Source: an uncultured Bacillota bacterium
GTDB lineage: Bacteria > Bacillota > Clostridia > Oscillospirales > Oscillospiraceae
NCBI GenBank assembly: GCA_947383275.1
Contig: CANDCW010000008.1
Coordinates: 1 to 56,166, forward strand
Direction of reading: 5' to 3'
Length of the DNA stretch: 56,166 nt
Below are positions 16,211 to 24,518 of this stretch, in pieces. Position 1 is the first letter of the stretch. Each line of letters begins with the position of its first letter. The notes beneath the pieces were generated by a model. It ran no database searches. It had not been told where the DNA came from and worked only from the letters and a program-made list of their open reading frames with translations. The translations under genes and the position numbers were made by a program.

Positions 16211-16239
16211 ATTATATTTCCTTTTGGCCAATCTGTCAA
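16211..16239 (-). promoter_or_regulatory. Perfect consensus promoter of rpsU
   Basis: Minus strand TTGACA (16239-16234), 17-bp spacer, TATAAT (16216-16211), about 77 bases before the rpsU start. Expected to be very strong. Confidence 0.88.
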
Positions 16240-16267
16240 GAGAAGATTTGTAAACAGCTTGTGAATG

Positions 16268-18769
16268 TTACCGGGGCTTGAAAATCAGGCTGACCAGCTT
16301 GCCCTTGACCACGATGGACTTCACCAGCTGCATCCCCTCGGCCAGCTTGGCCACCTTGGGCTCGGCCAGGGCTGCGGCGACTATGTCCTCGTCGGAGGCA
16401 TCGGCGGCAACCACTATGTTGGCCTTCACCTTACCGCCCACCTGGACGGCCATCCTGGCGGTGGCGGCCACAGTCTTGCTCTCGTCATACTCCGGCCAGC
16501 TCTGGAGACACACCTGCCCCCCGTAGCCGTTCATCTCCCACAGCTCCTCGCACAGATGGGGGGCAAAGGGGGACAGCATCAAAAGCAGGGCCTTGTAGTC
16601 GCCCCTGGTAGCGCCCTTTGCATAAAAATCGTTGACCAGGGCCATGAGGGCGGCGATGGCGGTATTGAACTTCATGGCCTCAATGTCGGAGGATACCTTT
16701 TTAATGGCCTTGTGGACGGCCTGCTCGTTTTCATCGGAGTAGCCATCGTCCTCTTTGAGCCTCTCGCTCAGGTTCCACACCCGGTCCAGGAACTTCTTGC
16801 AGCCCCGGACAGACTCATCGGACCAGGTAGCGGTCTTCTCGAAGTCGCCGATGAACATGATATACAGCCGCATGGTGTCCGCGCCGTAGTCCCGGATGAC
16901 GTCGTCAGGGTTGACCACGTTGCCCAGAGATTTGGACATCTTTACCGAAGGCCGCAGGGCCTGAGAGCCGTACTTGTCGATCAGGGCCTGCTTCTCCTCC
17001 TCGGTATCCACGTTGCCCACGTAGTGGGGGTTCTTGCCCAAAATCATGCCATGGCTGGTGCGCTTGGCGTAGGGCTCGGCGTGGGGGATGACGCCGATGT
17101 CGTGGAGGAAGTTGTTCCAGAACCGGGAGTAGAGCAGATGCAGGGTGGTGTGCTCCATGCCGCCGTTGTACCAATCCACCTGGCCCCAGTAGTCCAAGGC
17201 CTCCTTGGAGGCCAGGGCCTTGTCGTTGTTGGGGTCCATATACCGCAGGAAGTACCAGGAGGACCCCGCCCACTGGGGCATGGTGTCCGTCTCCCGCTTG
17301 GCGGGACCGCCGCAGCAGGGACAGGCGGTGTTCACCCAGTCGGTCATCTTGGCGATGGGGGACTCGCCGGTATCCGTGGGCTCATAGCTCTCCACCTCGG
17401 GCAGCAGCAGGGGCAGCTGATCCTCGGGCAGAGGGACCCAGCCGCACTTGTCGCACCACACCATGGGGATGGGCTCCCCCCAGTACCGCTGGCGGGAGAA
17501 CACCCAGTCCCGGAGCTTGTAGTTCACCTGCTCATGGCCGATTCCCTTTTCCTCCAGCCACTTGGTGATGGCGGGAATGGCGTCCTTCACGGTCATGCCG
17601 TCGAGGAACTGGGAGTTGACCATGATGCCGGTGTCGTCTTTAGCCGTAAACGCCTCTTTCTGCACGTCTTCGCCGCCGGACACCACCTCAATGATCTCAC
17701 AGCCGAACTTCTTGGCGAAAGCCCAGTCGCGAGTATCGTGGGCGGGGACGGCCATGATGGCCCCGGTTCCGTAGGAGGCCAGAACATAGTCGGAGATAAA
17801 GATGGGGATCTCCCGCCCATTCACCGGATTGACCGCCCGGACGCCCTTCAACTCCACGCCGGTCTTCTCCTTGTCGGCGGCCAGTTCGGTACGCTCAAAG
17901 TCAGACTTGCGGCCTGCCTCCTCCACGTAGGCGACAACCTCGTCCCAGTTTTGCAGCTTGTCCTTCCACTCCTTCACAAAGCGGTGCTCCGGGGAGATGA
18001 CCATGTAAGTCGCGCCGAAGAGGGTATCGGGGCGGGTGGTAAACACCACAATATCATCCCCGGTGGTGGCCTTGAAGGTAACCTCCGCGCCGGTGGAGCG
18101 GCCAATCCAGTTGCGCTGCTGGGTCTTTACCCGCTCGATAAAGTCCACGGTATCCAGCCCGTCGATCAGTTTCTGGGCGTAGGCTGTGATTTTCAGCATC
18201 CACTGGGACTTTTCCTTGCGGATGACCGGGGAGCCGCAGCGCTCGCAGACTCCCTCCACCACCTCCTCGTTGGCCAGCACGCACTTGCAGGAGGTACACC
18301 AGTTCACCGGCATGGTGGTCTTGTAGGCCAGGCCGTGCTTGTACAGCTGAAGGAAAATCCACTGGGTCCACTTATAGTAGCTGGGGTCGGTGGTGTCTAC
18401 GCAGCGGTCCCAGTCGAAGGAGTAGCCCAGCATATGGAGCTGCCGGGTAAAGTTTTCTATGTTCTGTTTGGTGATAATGGCGGGATGAATATGGTTCTTA
18501 ATGGCAAAGTTCTCAGTAGGCAGCCCAAAGGCGTCGTAGCCGATAGGCAGCAGGACATTATAGCCGTCCATCCGCTTTTTCCGGGCAATGACATCCATGG
18601 CGGTGTAGGGCCTGGGATGGCCCACATGGAGCCCCGCACCGGAAGGATAAGGGAACTCCACCAGACCGTAGAACTTGGGCCTGGGATCGCCGTTCTTGCA
18701 GGCAAAGGTTTTTTCATCCTTCCACCTGGTCTGCCACTTTTTCTCAATGGCGGTAAAATCATACTTCAA
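16268..18769 (-). CDS. leuS: Leucyl-tRNA synthetase
   Basis: About 833 residues. Class I synthetase with the HIGH signature as HVGHP near residue 47 (PYPSGAGLHVGHPRPYTAMD), the KMSKS loop (VKMSKSLGNVVNP), a CP1 editing domain (TRPDTLFGATYMV) and zinc-type cysteine pairs (CTSCKCV … CERCGSPV; CDKCGWV … CPCCGG). The start is taken as TTG at 18769 because GGGAGAG lies at the right distance; an in-frame GTG at 18802 would add 11 residues without a ribosome site. It is transcribed from its own near-consensus promoter, and the leader of roughly 55 bases is too short for the T-box riboswitch that often controls this gene in Firmicutes. Essential; attaches leucine to tRNA-Leu. Confidence 0.96.
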   Translation of the reverse strand: MKYDFTAIEKKWQTRWKDEKTFACKNGDPRPKFYGLVEFPYPSGAGLHVGHPRPYTAMDVIARKKRMDGYNVLLPIGYDAFGLPTENFAIKNHIHPAIITKQNIENFTRQLHMLGYSFDWDRCVDTTDPSYYKWTQWIFLQLYKHGLAYKTTMPVNWCTSCKCVLANEEVVEGVCERCGSPVIRKEKSQWMLKITAYAQKLIDGLDTVDFIERVKTQQRNWIGRSTGAEVTFKATTGDDIVVFTTRPDTLFGATYMVISPEHRFVKEWKDKLQNWDEVVAYVEEAGRKSDFERTELAADKEKTGVELKGVRAVNPVNGREIPIFISDYVLASYGTGAIMAVPAHDTRDWAFAKKFGCEIIEVVSGGEDVQKEAFTAKDDTGIMVNSQFLDGMTVKDAIPAITKWLEEKGIGHEQVNYKLRDWVFSRQRYWGEPIPMVWCDKCGWVPLPEDQLPLLLPEVESYEPTDTGESPIAKMTDWVNTACPCCGGPAKRETDTMPQWAGSSWYFLRYMDPNNDKALASKEALDYWGQVDWYNGGMEHTTLHLLYSRFWNNFLHDIGVIPHAEPYAKRTSHGMILGKNPHYVGNVDTEEEKQALIDKYGSQALRPSVKMSKSLGNVVNPDDVIRDYGADTMRLYIMFIGDFEKTATWSDESVRGCKKFLDRVWNLSERLKEDDGYSDENEQAVHKAIKKVSSDIEAMKFNTAIAALMALVNDFYAKGATRGDYKALLLMLSPFAPHLCEELWEMNGYGGQVCLQSWPEYDESKTVAATARMAVQVGGKVKANIVVAADASDEDIVAAALAEPKVAKLAEGMQLVKSIVVKGKLVSLIFKPR

Positions 18770-18829
18770 TGCAAACACTCTCCCGTATCGTTTGGCCCGC
18801 ACAGGCCGAATCGATAATCATTCCATGAT

Positions 18830-18858
18830 ATTATAGCGAACTGCCGTCTGAATTGCAA
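18830..18858 (-). promoter_or_regulatory. Promoter of leuS
   Basis: Minus strand TTGCAA (18858-18853), 17-bp spacer, TATAAT (18835-18830), between gluQRS and leuS. Confidence 0.8.
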
Positions 18859-18878
18859 GAGGAAAAACCAATCCGAAG

Positions 18879-19781
18879 CTATTCCAGCGCAGCAAAGTCC
18901 TCCTTGGGCAGCTTTTCCCAGGAAAAAAGCGGGAGCAATTCCCGGGGCGCAGCCGCCTCGGGGCGGTCGAGGAGGTTGGCGGCATGGGCCAGCAGACCTA
19001 CCAGTTCGGGCGCGGTATACCGCTTCTGGAGCTGGCCCAGCTCCTGATCCCGGTCCCGCTTGGCCAGCCGCCGGCCATCGGGGGCCAGCAGGAGGGGCAG
19101 GTGGCCGTATTCCGGATGGGGCAGGCCCAGCCGCTCCTGGAGCCACAGCTGCCGGGGCGTGGAGGACAGCAGATCGCTCCCCCGCACCACCTGGGTGACC
19201 CCCATAGCGGCGTCGTCCACAACGACAGCCAGCTGATAGGCGTACACCCCGTCGGACCGGCGGAGGATAAAATCTCCGCAGTCCCGCGCCAGATTCTCTG
19301 AATACGTCCCCTGAAGCAAGTCGGCAAAGGACCGCTCCTCCTCCGGGACCCGCGCCCGCCAGGCGGAGGGGCGAATACCGGCCAGTTTTTCCCGCTCCTC
19401 CGCCGTCAGCCGCCCGCAGCGCCCGTTGTAGACGGCGGCTCCATCGGAGCGGTGGGGGGCCGAAGCGGCCAGCCTCTCCGCGCGGGTGCAGAAACAGGGA
19501 TAGAGCAGCCCCTGCTTTTCCAATTCCTGGAAAGCTTCGGCGTAGGCCCCGGTGCGCCGGCTCTGGTACACCGGCTGGCCGTCCCAGTCCAGCCCCAGCC
19601 ACTCCAGGTCCCGCATCACCTGATCACAGTACTCCCGGCGGCACCGGTCCGGGTCCAGGTCCTCCAGCCGCAGAACCATTCCGCCACCCCCGCTCCTGGC
19701 AGACAGCCACGCCAGCAGGCAGGACCACAGGTTGCCCAGGTGCATCCGCCCGCTGGGGCTGGGCGCAAAGCGTCCGGTCAT
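18879..19781 (-). CDS. gluQ: Glutamyl-Q tRNA(Asp) synthetase
   Basis: 300 residues, the length of GluQRS: the catalytic half of a glutamyl-tRNA synthetase without the anticodon-binding domain. It has GRFAPSPSGRMHLGNL (HIGH equivalent), LEDLDPDR, zinc-site residues (CFC … YNGRC), VVDDAAMGVTQVVRGSDLL and the KMSKS equivalent LAKRDRD. It attaches glutamate to queuosine in tRNA-Asp. Queuosine biosynthesis genes are not in this window. The gene starts 27 bases after the zincin gene on the same strand, with GAGGAGG at the right distance, so it is likely in an operon with the zincin and MerR-fusion genes. It ends in TAG. Confidence 0.9.
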   Translation of the reverse strand: MTGRFAPSPSGRMHLGNLWSCLLAWLSARSGGGGMVLRLEDLDPDRCRREYCDQVMRDLEWLGLDWDGQPVYQSRRTGAYAEAFQELEKQGLLYPCFCTRAERLAASAPHRSDGAAVYNGRCGRLTAEEREKLAGIRPSAWRARVPEEERSFADLLQGTYSENLARDCGDFILRRSDGVYAYQLAVVVDDAAMGVTQVVRGSDLLSSTPRQLWLQERLGLPHPEYGHLPLLLAPDGRRLAKRDRDQELGQLQKRYTAPELVGLLAHAANLLDRPEAAAPRELLPLFSWEKLPKEDFAALE

Positions 19782-19808
19782 GGCGCGCCTCCTCTCTGTC
19801 TAGTCTGT

Positions 19809-20192
19809 TTACGGGGCCTCCCGGCCGTATTCCTCCAGGGCCTGCCGCAAAAATTCCAAGTCCTTGTCATCCAGGGCGTGGAGGCCGGCAGTCTCCTCCA
19901 AATGATGAGTAAACTCGTGGGCCACGGTGGCAAAAATTTCCTCTCTCCACGCCTCCTCTCCCTCCTCGTCCAGCAGGGCGGAAAAGGAGCCGTAGTACAA
20001 CAGGATATACCGGCCCAGAAAGTCGTGGACATACTCCCCCATAATATACATCTCCCCTGGGGGAAAATCCGGGTCGGGGAGCGCCCCTTCCTCCAGTTGG
20101 ATGCCGCCGTCCAGGTCCTCAAAAAACGCCTCCGGGAACTGCGCTGCAATCTCCTCCAGCCAATCTCCCATTTGCTCATAGGTAGGTATCAT
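19809..20192 (-). CDS. Minimal zincin metallopeptidase-family protein
   Basis: 127 residues with a canonical HExxH zinc motif (H92-E93-x-x-H96, in ATVAHEFTHHLEE) near the C terminus. The sequence is acidic throughout. This matches the short clostridial metallopeptidase family (minimal zincins), which are cytosolic and of unknown substrate. There is no signal peptide. Its ATG overlaps the stop of the MerR-type gene (ATGA), showing translational coupling; gluQRS follows. Whether it is proteolytic is not known; the third zinc ligand cannot be assigned from sequence alone. Confidence 0.8.
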   Translation of the reverse strand: MIPTYEQMGDWLEEIAAQFPEAFFEDLDGGIQLEEGALPDPDFPPGEMYIMGEYVHDFLGRYILLYYGSFSALLDEEGEEAWREEIFATVAHEFTHHLEETAGLHALDDKDLEFLRQALEEYGREAP

Positions 20193-21430
20193 GGAATCCT
20201 CTCCTTCTGCCGGGCATAATAGGGCTGCAAATGCAGCTCCTCCCCCGGGATGTGGAAGCCCAGGCCCAGGTTATCCCCAGAGTTGAGGGAAAAGCCGCAG
20301 TCCGCCGTCTCAATGACCCGGAAATTTCGCTCCATCTCCCGGAAAAACCACCGGACATTAAAATTATTGGGGGACGATTCCGGATAGTCGGCCAGCAGCT
20401 TCCGCATAGACACCCCGCCATTCCGGAAAAAAAAGTAGACGCCAAATAGTTCACACTCCCGCTTCAAGTAGGGGACCAGCTGGTTGAGGTATAGATCCGC
20501 GTGATAAAAATTGTGCTCATTGACCGCGAAAAAGTCCATCACGCAGTCCACCACCCCCTCCCGCAGCGGAGGCAGCGGGCTGCAGTCGGAGATGTATAGG
20601 ATATCGCAGGGCATCCCCTGCCGCTCGATTACCGCCTTATAAGCCAGCAGCGTCTCCGGAAACTTGTCGATTACAATCAGGCAGTCGCTCCGGTCCAGCA
20701 GCTCCAAATGGTTGTGGAAAAAGAACCAGGCATTCACATATCCCTCCAGCCACACCCTGCCATGGGGAACCCGGTTCCTGATATGGTCCTCCAGCCAGTG
20801 GTAGGACCGCTCGTAGAGGCTGAGCGTCATAGAGGGCAGGTCCCGGTACAGCTCCCGGGTGGTGTCCGGCTTGTCATATAGGCTGGTGTTGACGTTCTTC
20901 GTCTGCAAGATCCCGTCCCGGATGGCCGCCGAATAACCGCAGCCGCAGCGCAAAGCGGCCTGAAAGACATATTTTTGGCTCATACTGGCGTTCTCCAGCA
21001 TAAGCTCCCCCTTGCAGTTGGGACAGCACAGCAGATGCAGCATGTTCACCGGCACGCCGGTCCGGGTCCCGGCCGCGGGGCGCCGCTCCAGCTCGAACAG
21101 CTTCCGCCCCACCCGCTGGCGGGCCGCAGATATCTGGGCCTCCCGCCGCTTCAGCTCCTCCGCCTGATCCTGAAAAATGGCCCGCAGCTCCTCCTGATCC
21201 TCCTCAGAACAGAAATTTGAGATGCGCCGAAGGGAGAGCAGGCGGTGAATGGTCTTTAGAGGGAACTCCAGTTTTTTCAGTTCCAGCAGCCACTCCAGCT
21301 CCTCCAGGGTGTGCTGGTCGAACACATACTGACCGTTTCGCCTGGGCGGGACCAAAAGGCCGTTATTAATATAAAAATAGAGGGTATTGACCGGGATATT
21401 GTATCGCCGCACCACCTGCCCAATCCTCAT
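20189..21430 (-). CDS. MerR-type HTH fused to zinc-ribbon and methyltransferase-like domain
   Basis: 413 residues. Residues 1-75 are a MerR winged helix (RIGQVVRRYNIPVNTLYFYI … PPRRNGQYVF). A coiled coil follows (about 75-115). Residues about 130-165 hold four cysteines in Trm112/zinc-ribbon spacing (CCPNCKGEL … LRCGCGY). The C-terminal 230 residues resemble a SAM-dependent methyltransferase fold: WLEGYVNAWFFF, IVIDKFPETLLAYK, a PLREGVVDCVMDFFAVNEHN strand-4-like segment and LVPYLKRECELFGVYFFF. The usual glycine-rich SAM loop (GxGxG) is not evident, so catalysis is uncertain. It may sense a ligand through this domain. It is divergent from hisD and coupled to the zincin. Confidence 0.75.
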   Translation of the reverse strand: MRIGQVVRRYNIPVNTLYFYINNGLLVPPRRNGQYVFDQHTLEELEWLLELKKLEFPLKTIHRLLSLRRISNFCSEEDQEELRAIFQDQAEELKRREAQISAARQRVGRKLFELERRPAAGTRTGVPVNMLHLLCCPNCKGELMLENASMSQKYVFQAALRCGCGYSAAIRDGILQTKNVNTSLYDKPDTTRELYRDLPSMTLSLYERSYHWLEDHIRNRVPHGRVWLEGYVNAWFFFHNHLELLDRSDCLIVIDKFPETLLAYKAVIERQGMPCDILYISDCSPLPPLREGVVDCVMDFFAVNEHNFYHADLYLNQLVPYLKRECELFGVYFFFRNGGVSMRKLLADYPESSPNNFNVRWFFREMERNFRVIETADCGFSLNSGDNLGLGFHIPGEELHLQPYYARQKERIP

Positions 21431-21458
21431 GGGAACCCCTCCTTTTCCGGCTGGTATC

Positions 21459-21487
21459 CTTATACCACAAATCTATACTATAGTCAA
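21459..21487 (-). promoter_or_regulatory. Promoter of the MerR-fusion operon
   Basis: Minus strand TTGACT (21487-21482), 17-bp spacer, TATAAG (21464-21459), about 30 bases before the start codon. Confidence 0.7.
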
Positions 21488-21518
21488 GAAAATCCCAAAA
21501 ATCAAAAGATAATCGGGG

Positions 21519-21549
21519 TTGACTTCGCCTGCGCTCCACAGCGTATCAT
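21519..21549 (+). promoter_or_regulatory. hisD promoter with a 19-bp spacer, MerR-like arrangement
   Basis: TTGACT (21519-21524) and TATCAT (21544-21549) are separated by 19 bases, the over-long spacer typical of MerR-activated promoters. A dyad lies inside the spacer (TGCGCT-ccac-AGCGTA, 21530-21545). A MerR-domain gene is divergent from it. Confidence 0.5.
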
Positions 21550-21580
21550 AGGACCACCAAGTAAAAGGAGGTCATCCCCT

Positions 21581-22846
21581 ATGGAATACCTGAAGAAAGC
21601 GTCCGTCCGCCCGGCGGATGAGGTGGCGGAGCGGGGCCGCCGCGTGGCTGAGATCATTCAGGCCATCCGCGCCCGGGGCGACAGCGCCCTGGTGGAGTAC
21701 AACGGCCGCTTTGACGGCAACAGCCGCACCGCGCTGCGGGTCACCCGGGAGGAGATTGACGCAGCCTACGCCCAGATGACCCAGGAGGAACTGGACGATC
21801 TGCGCAGGGCTGCGGACCACATCCGCAAGTTTGCCCTGGCACAGAAGGGCTGCCTGACCGAGCTGGACGGCTTCTCCAATGTACCCGGTTCCGTCCTGGG
21901 CCACCGGGTAATCCCGGTCAGCTCCTGCGGCTGCTATGTCCCCGGCGGCTCCTACCCCCTCTTCTCCACCGCCCTGATGCTGATTATCCCCGCCAAGGCT
22001 GCGGGCGTGGCCCGGATAGCCGCCTGCGCCCCGGCTGTGAAGGGCACTGCCTCCATTCACTACAAAACCCTGGCTGCCATGGACATCGCCGGCGCGGACG
22101 AGATTTACGTTGCCGGGGGCGCCCAGGCTATCGCGGCCCTGGCCTACGGCACCGAACAGATCCCTGCTGTGGACGTGATTGTCGGGCCGGGTAACCAGTA
22201 CGTGGCCGAGGCCAAACGCCAGTGCTACGGCCAGGTGGGCATCGACTTTTTCGCCGGCCCCAGCGAGGTGCTGGCCATCGCCGATGGCTGCGCCGACCCC
22301 CGCATCCTGGCTGCGGACATGCTGGCCCAGTCGGAACACGACCGGCTGGCCAAGGGCATCCTGGTCACCACCAGCCGGCCGCTGGGACAGGCGGTACTGC
22401 AAGCGGTTCAGGAGCAGCTGTCCACCTTGGAGACGGCAGAAATTGCCCGGGCCTCCTGGGACGCCTACGGAGAGGTCATCCTTGCCGGAAGCCTGGAAGA
22501 GGCTGCGGACATCGCCAACGACTGCGCCCCTGAACATCTGGAGGTCATCGTACAAGATGAGAGCATCCTGCCCAAGCTGGTCAACTTCGGCTCCCTGTTT
22601 ATCGGCCAGGAGACCGGCGAGGTTTTCGGCGATTACGCCTCGGGCACCAACCACACACTGCCCACAGTCCGCGCCGCCCGCTACACCGGCGGCGTATGGG
22701 TGGGCACCTTCCTTAAGGTGTGCACCTTCCAGCGCTATCAGCCCGCCGCCATGCGGGAAATCGCTCCTCTGGTCTCCCGTATGGCCCACGGCGAGGGCCT
22801 GGCCGCCCACGCCCGGGCCGCTGAAATCAGAATGGAGCTGTTATAA
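21581..22846 (+). CDS. hisD: Histidinol dehydrogenase family protein (stand-alone paralogue)
   Basis: 421 residues, start set at 21581 by AAAAGGAGG. Family blocks are clear: VPGGSYPLFSTALM, VDVIVGPGNQYVAEAKR, GIDFFAGPSEVLAIAD, MLAQSEHD, CAPEHLEV and GDYASGTNHTLPT. HisD oxidises L-histidinol to histidine in two NAD-dependent steps using zinc. The gene is not among his genes here; it is followed 29 bases later by an amino acid/polyamine permease. The C-terminal motif (TFLKVCTFQRYQ) departs from the canonical FLKR-type ending, suggesting a paralogue that may oxidise another amino alcohol or related compound taken up by the permease. Divergent from a MerR-type regulator with a suggestive promoter. 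Confidence 0.85.
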   Translation: MEYLKKASVRPADEVAERGRRVAEIIQAIRARGDSALVEYNGRFDGNSRTALRVTREEIDAAYAQMTQEELDDLRRAADHIRKFALAQKGCLTELDGFSNVPGSVLGHRVIPVSSCGCYVPGGSYPLFSTALMLIIPAKAAGVARIAACAPAVKGTASIHYKTLAAMDIAGADEIYVAGGAQAIAALAYGTEQIPAVDVIVGPGNQYVAEAKRQCYGQVGIDFFAGPSEVLAIADGCADPRILAADMLAQSEHDRLAKGILVTTSRPLGQAVLQAVQEQLSTLETAEIARASWDAYGEVILAGSLEEAADIANDCAPEHLEVIVQDESILPKLVNFGSLFIGQETGEVFGDYASGTNHTLPTVRAARYTGGVWVGTFLKVCTFQRYQPAAMREIAPLVSRMAHGEGLAAHARAAEIRMELL

Positions 22847-22875
22847 CGCATTTTGTGTAACGAGGAGAGATTGAT

Positions 22876-24360
22876 ATGGAAAACAAAACCGGACAGACCC
22901 TCAAGCGCTCATTTGGAATGAAGGAATCCGTCACCATCTCCGTAGGGCAGGTGGTAGGTGTAGGTCTATTTGTGACCGGCGCCAACGTGGTGGGGCTGAT
23001 GGGCAACGGGATCATCCTGGCTACCGTTGTCGCCCTGCTGATTACCATATATCCCGCCCTTCTCTATGCCGAGATGGGTTCTGCGCTGCCTTACTCCGGC
23101 GGCACCTACCTATACGCCCTGACGGGGCTCTCCCGGCCTATGGGCTTCCTGGCCGGCTGGAACTACATTATCGCCATCATCTGCGTAGCCAGCAGTGAAG
23201 CCTTCGCTTTCACATTCTACTTCAAAACCATGTTCTCCGCCTTCGGCATTGAACTGCCGGTGAGCGACCTGGTCCTGGCCTGCCTGTGCATCCTGTTCTT
23301 CACCGTCCTGAACGCGGGGGGCGTGGAGATGACCGGCCGCATGTCCAACGCCTTCATGTACTTCTTCTGGGGCGTGGCCATCGTCTGGTTCATCATGATG
23401 ATCCCCAATATCAGCCTGCCTAACTTTGTCCAAAAGCCTGACTTCCTCAGCGGCGGCCCCCAGGGCTTCCTGGCCAATGTGGCCATGATCTGGTGGTGCT
23501 TCGCGGGCTTTGAAGCCTGCTGCTCCATGAGCGAGGAGATCAAATACCCCCACATCAATATCCCCCGGGCTATGAAGCTTGCCCCGTTCATCATCCTGGC
23601 GGTCAACCTGTTCTTCCAGTGGTACCTGGTTGGCATCGTCCCCCCCGAACGCCTGGACCAGCTGGCTGTTGCCGCAGCGCCCTACGCGGAGGCTATGATG
23701 GCTGCGGGTATTCTGGGGATCCCCCTGGCCCTGCTGGCCGCAGGCATTGCTTTCGGCGGCGGGCTGTCCACCATGAACTCCTGCATTACCACCCCTCCCC
23801 GCACCCTGTTCGCCATGGCGCGGGACGGCATGCTCCCCCAGATTTTCACCAAAATTCATCCCAAGTACAAAACGCCCTATGTGTCTATTCTGTTCCTCGG
23901 TGTGGTCGCGCTCCTGCTCACCCTGACCAACTCAGTGCAGTATGTGGCCTCCGTAAGTCTGTTCGCCGACCTGTTTTTCTATGTGATCGGCATCATCTCT
24001 GCCGGCGGCCTGCGAAAAAAACACCCTGAGCTCTACCGCCCCTACAAGGCGCCGGCGGCAACGGTGGGAATTCCGGTCTCCGCCGTCATCTATATCATCA
24101 TGATGACCCAGCTGGGCTTCTCCGCTATCATCAGCGGCGTGGTGTGGTGCGTCTTCGGCATGATCCTCTATTACGTCTACGCCGCCCGGACCGGTACAAA
24201 GGCGGAAATCTCCGCCGAGCTGCCCACCGAGCCCCCGGAAGAACCCTCCGAGGGGGAGCGGCAGGCCATGGACCGGGAGTACAAGCTGTGGCGGGCCATC
24301 GTCGTAGCGGCTGTTATCGCATCCCTTCTGCTATATGTCGTCCCCCGGTTCTTCTTCTGA
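22876..24360 (+). CDS. APC-superfamily amino acid permease
   Basis: 494 residues with about 12 hydrophobic segments. The N terminus carries the APC signature (SVGQVVGVGLFVTGANVVGL) in the unwound part of helix 1, and ALPYSGGTYLYALTGLS in helix 2. Segment WWCFAGFEACCSMSEEIKYP is the conserved TM6/loop region with the Glu of amino acid transporters. The C terminus has a charged roughly 40-residue loop before a last helix. It should import an amino acid or amine by exchange or proton symport. Tight spacing with hisD (29 bases, GAGGAGAG site) suggests co-transcription and supply of the HisD-like enzyme's substrate. Substrate unknown. Confidence 0.9.
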   Translation: MENKTGQTLKRSFGMKESVTISVGQVVGVGLFVTGANVVGLMGNGIILATVVALLITIYPALLYAEMGSALPYSGGTYLYALTGLSRPMGFLAGWNYIIAIICVASSEAFAFTFYFKTMFSAFGIELPVSDLVLACLCILFFTVLNAGGVEMTGRMSNAFMYFFWGVAIVWFIMMIPNISLPNFVQKPDFLSGGPQGFLANVAMIWWCFAGFEACCSMSEEIKYPHINIPRAMKLAPFIILAVNLFFQWYLVGIVPPERLDQLAVAAAPYAEAMMAAGILGIPLALLAAGIAFGGGLSTMNSCITTPPRTLFAMARDGMLPQIFTKIHPKYKTPYVSILFLGVVALLLTLTNSVQYVASVSLFADLFFYVIGIISAGGLRKKHPELYRPYKAPAATVGIPVSAVIYIIMMTQLGFSAIISGVVWCVFGMILYYVYAARTGTKAEISAELPTEPPEEPSEGERQAMDREYKLWRAIVVAAVIASLLLYVVPRFFF

Positions 24361-24408
24361 TTCGCGTACCTGCGCCATCCCCCTCTCGGCGCGTTTACGC
24401 ACCCCTCA

Positions 24409-24449
24409 AAGAAAGGAAGGCTGCCTCGGCAGTCTTCCTTTCTTGTTTT
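24409..24449 (+). terminator. Terminator of the hisD-permease operon
   Basis: A 17-bp stem (AAGAAAGGAAGGCTGCC with its complement, one G-U) and a 2-base loop, followed by GTTTT (24409-24444 plus tail). Confidence 0.85.
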
Positions 24450-24454
24450 CCCGC

Positions 24455-24483
24455 TTGCGCACTTGCTGTGCAGGGGCTATAAT
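24455..24483 (+). promoter_or_regulatory. Promoter of the YgjV-like gene
   Basis: TTGCGC (24455-24460), 17-bp spacer, TATAAT (24478-24483). Confidence 0.75.
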
Positions 24484-24518
24484 AGTGTCGGAATATGTTT
24501 GAATTGGGGGATAACGCC

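Noticed and set aside
16265..18817. 850-codon open frame on the plus strand antisense to leuS
   Set aside because: It mirrors leuS codons; the peptide is Gly/His/Val/Leu-rich with no domain, a common effect of GC-rich coding bias.
18770..18878. T-box riboswitch upstream of leuS
   Set aside because: The leader from the promoter at 18830-18858 to the start is only about 50-60 bases, with no T-box core or terminator/antiterminator pair.
21572..22810. 412-codon open frame antisense to hisD
   Set aside because: Shadow of hisD with low-complexity composition and no motif.
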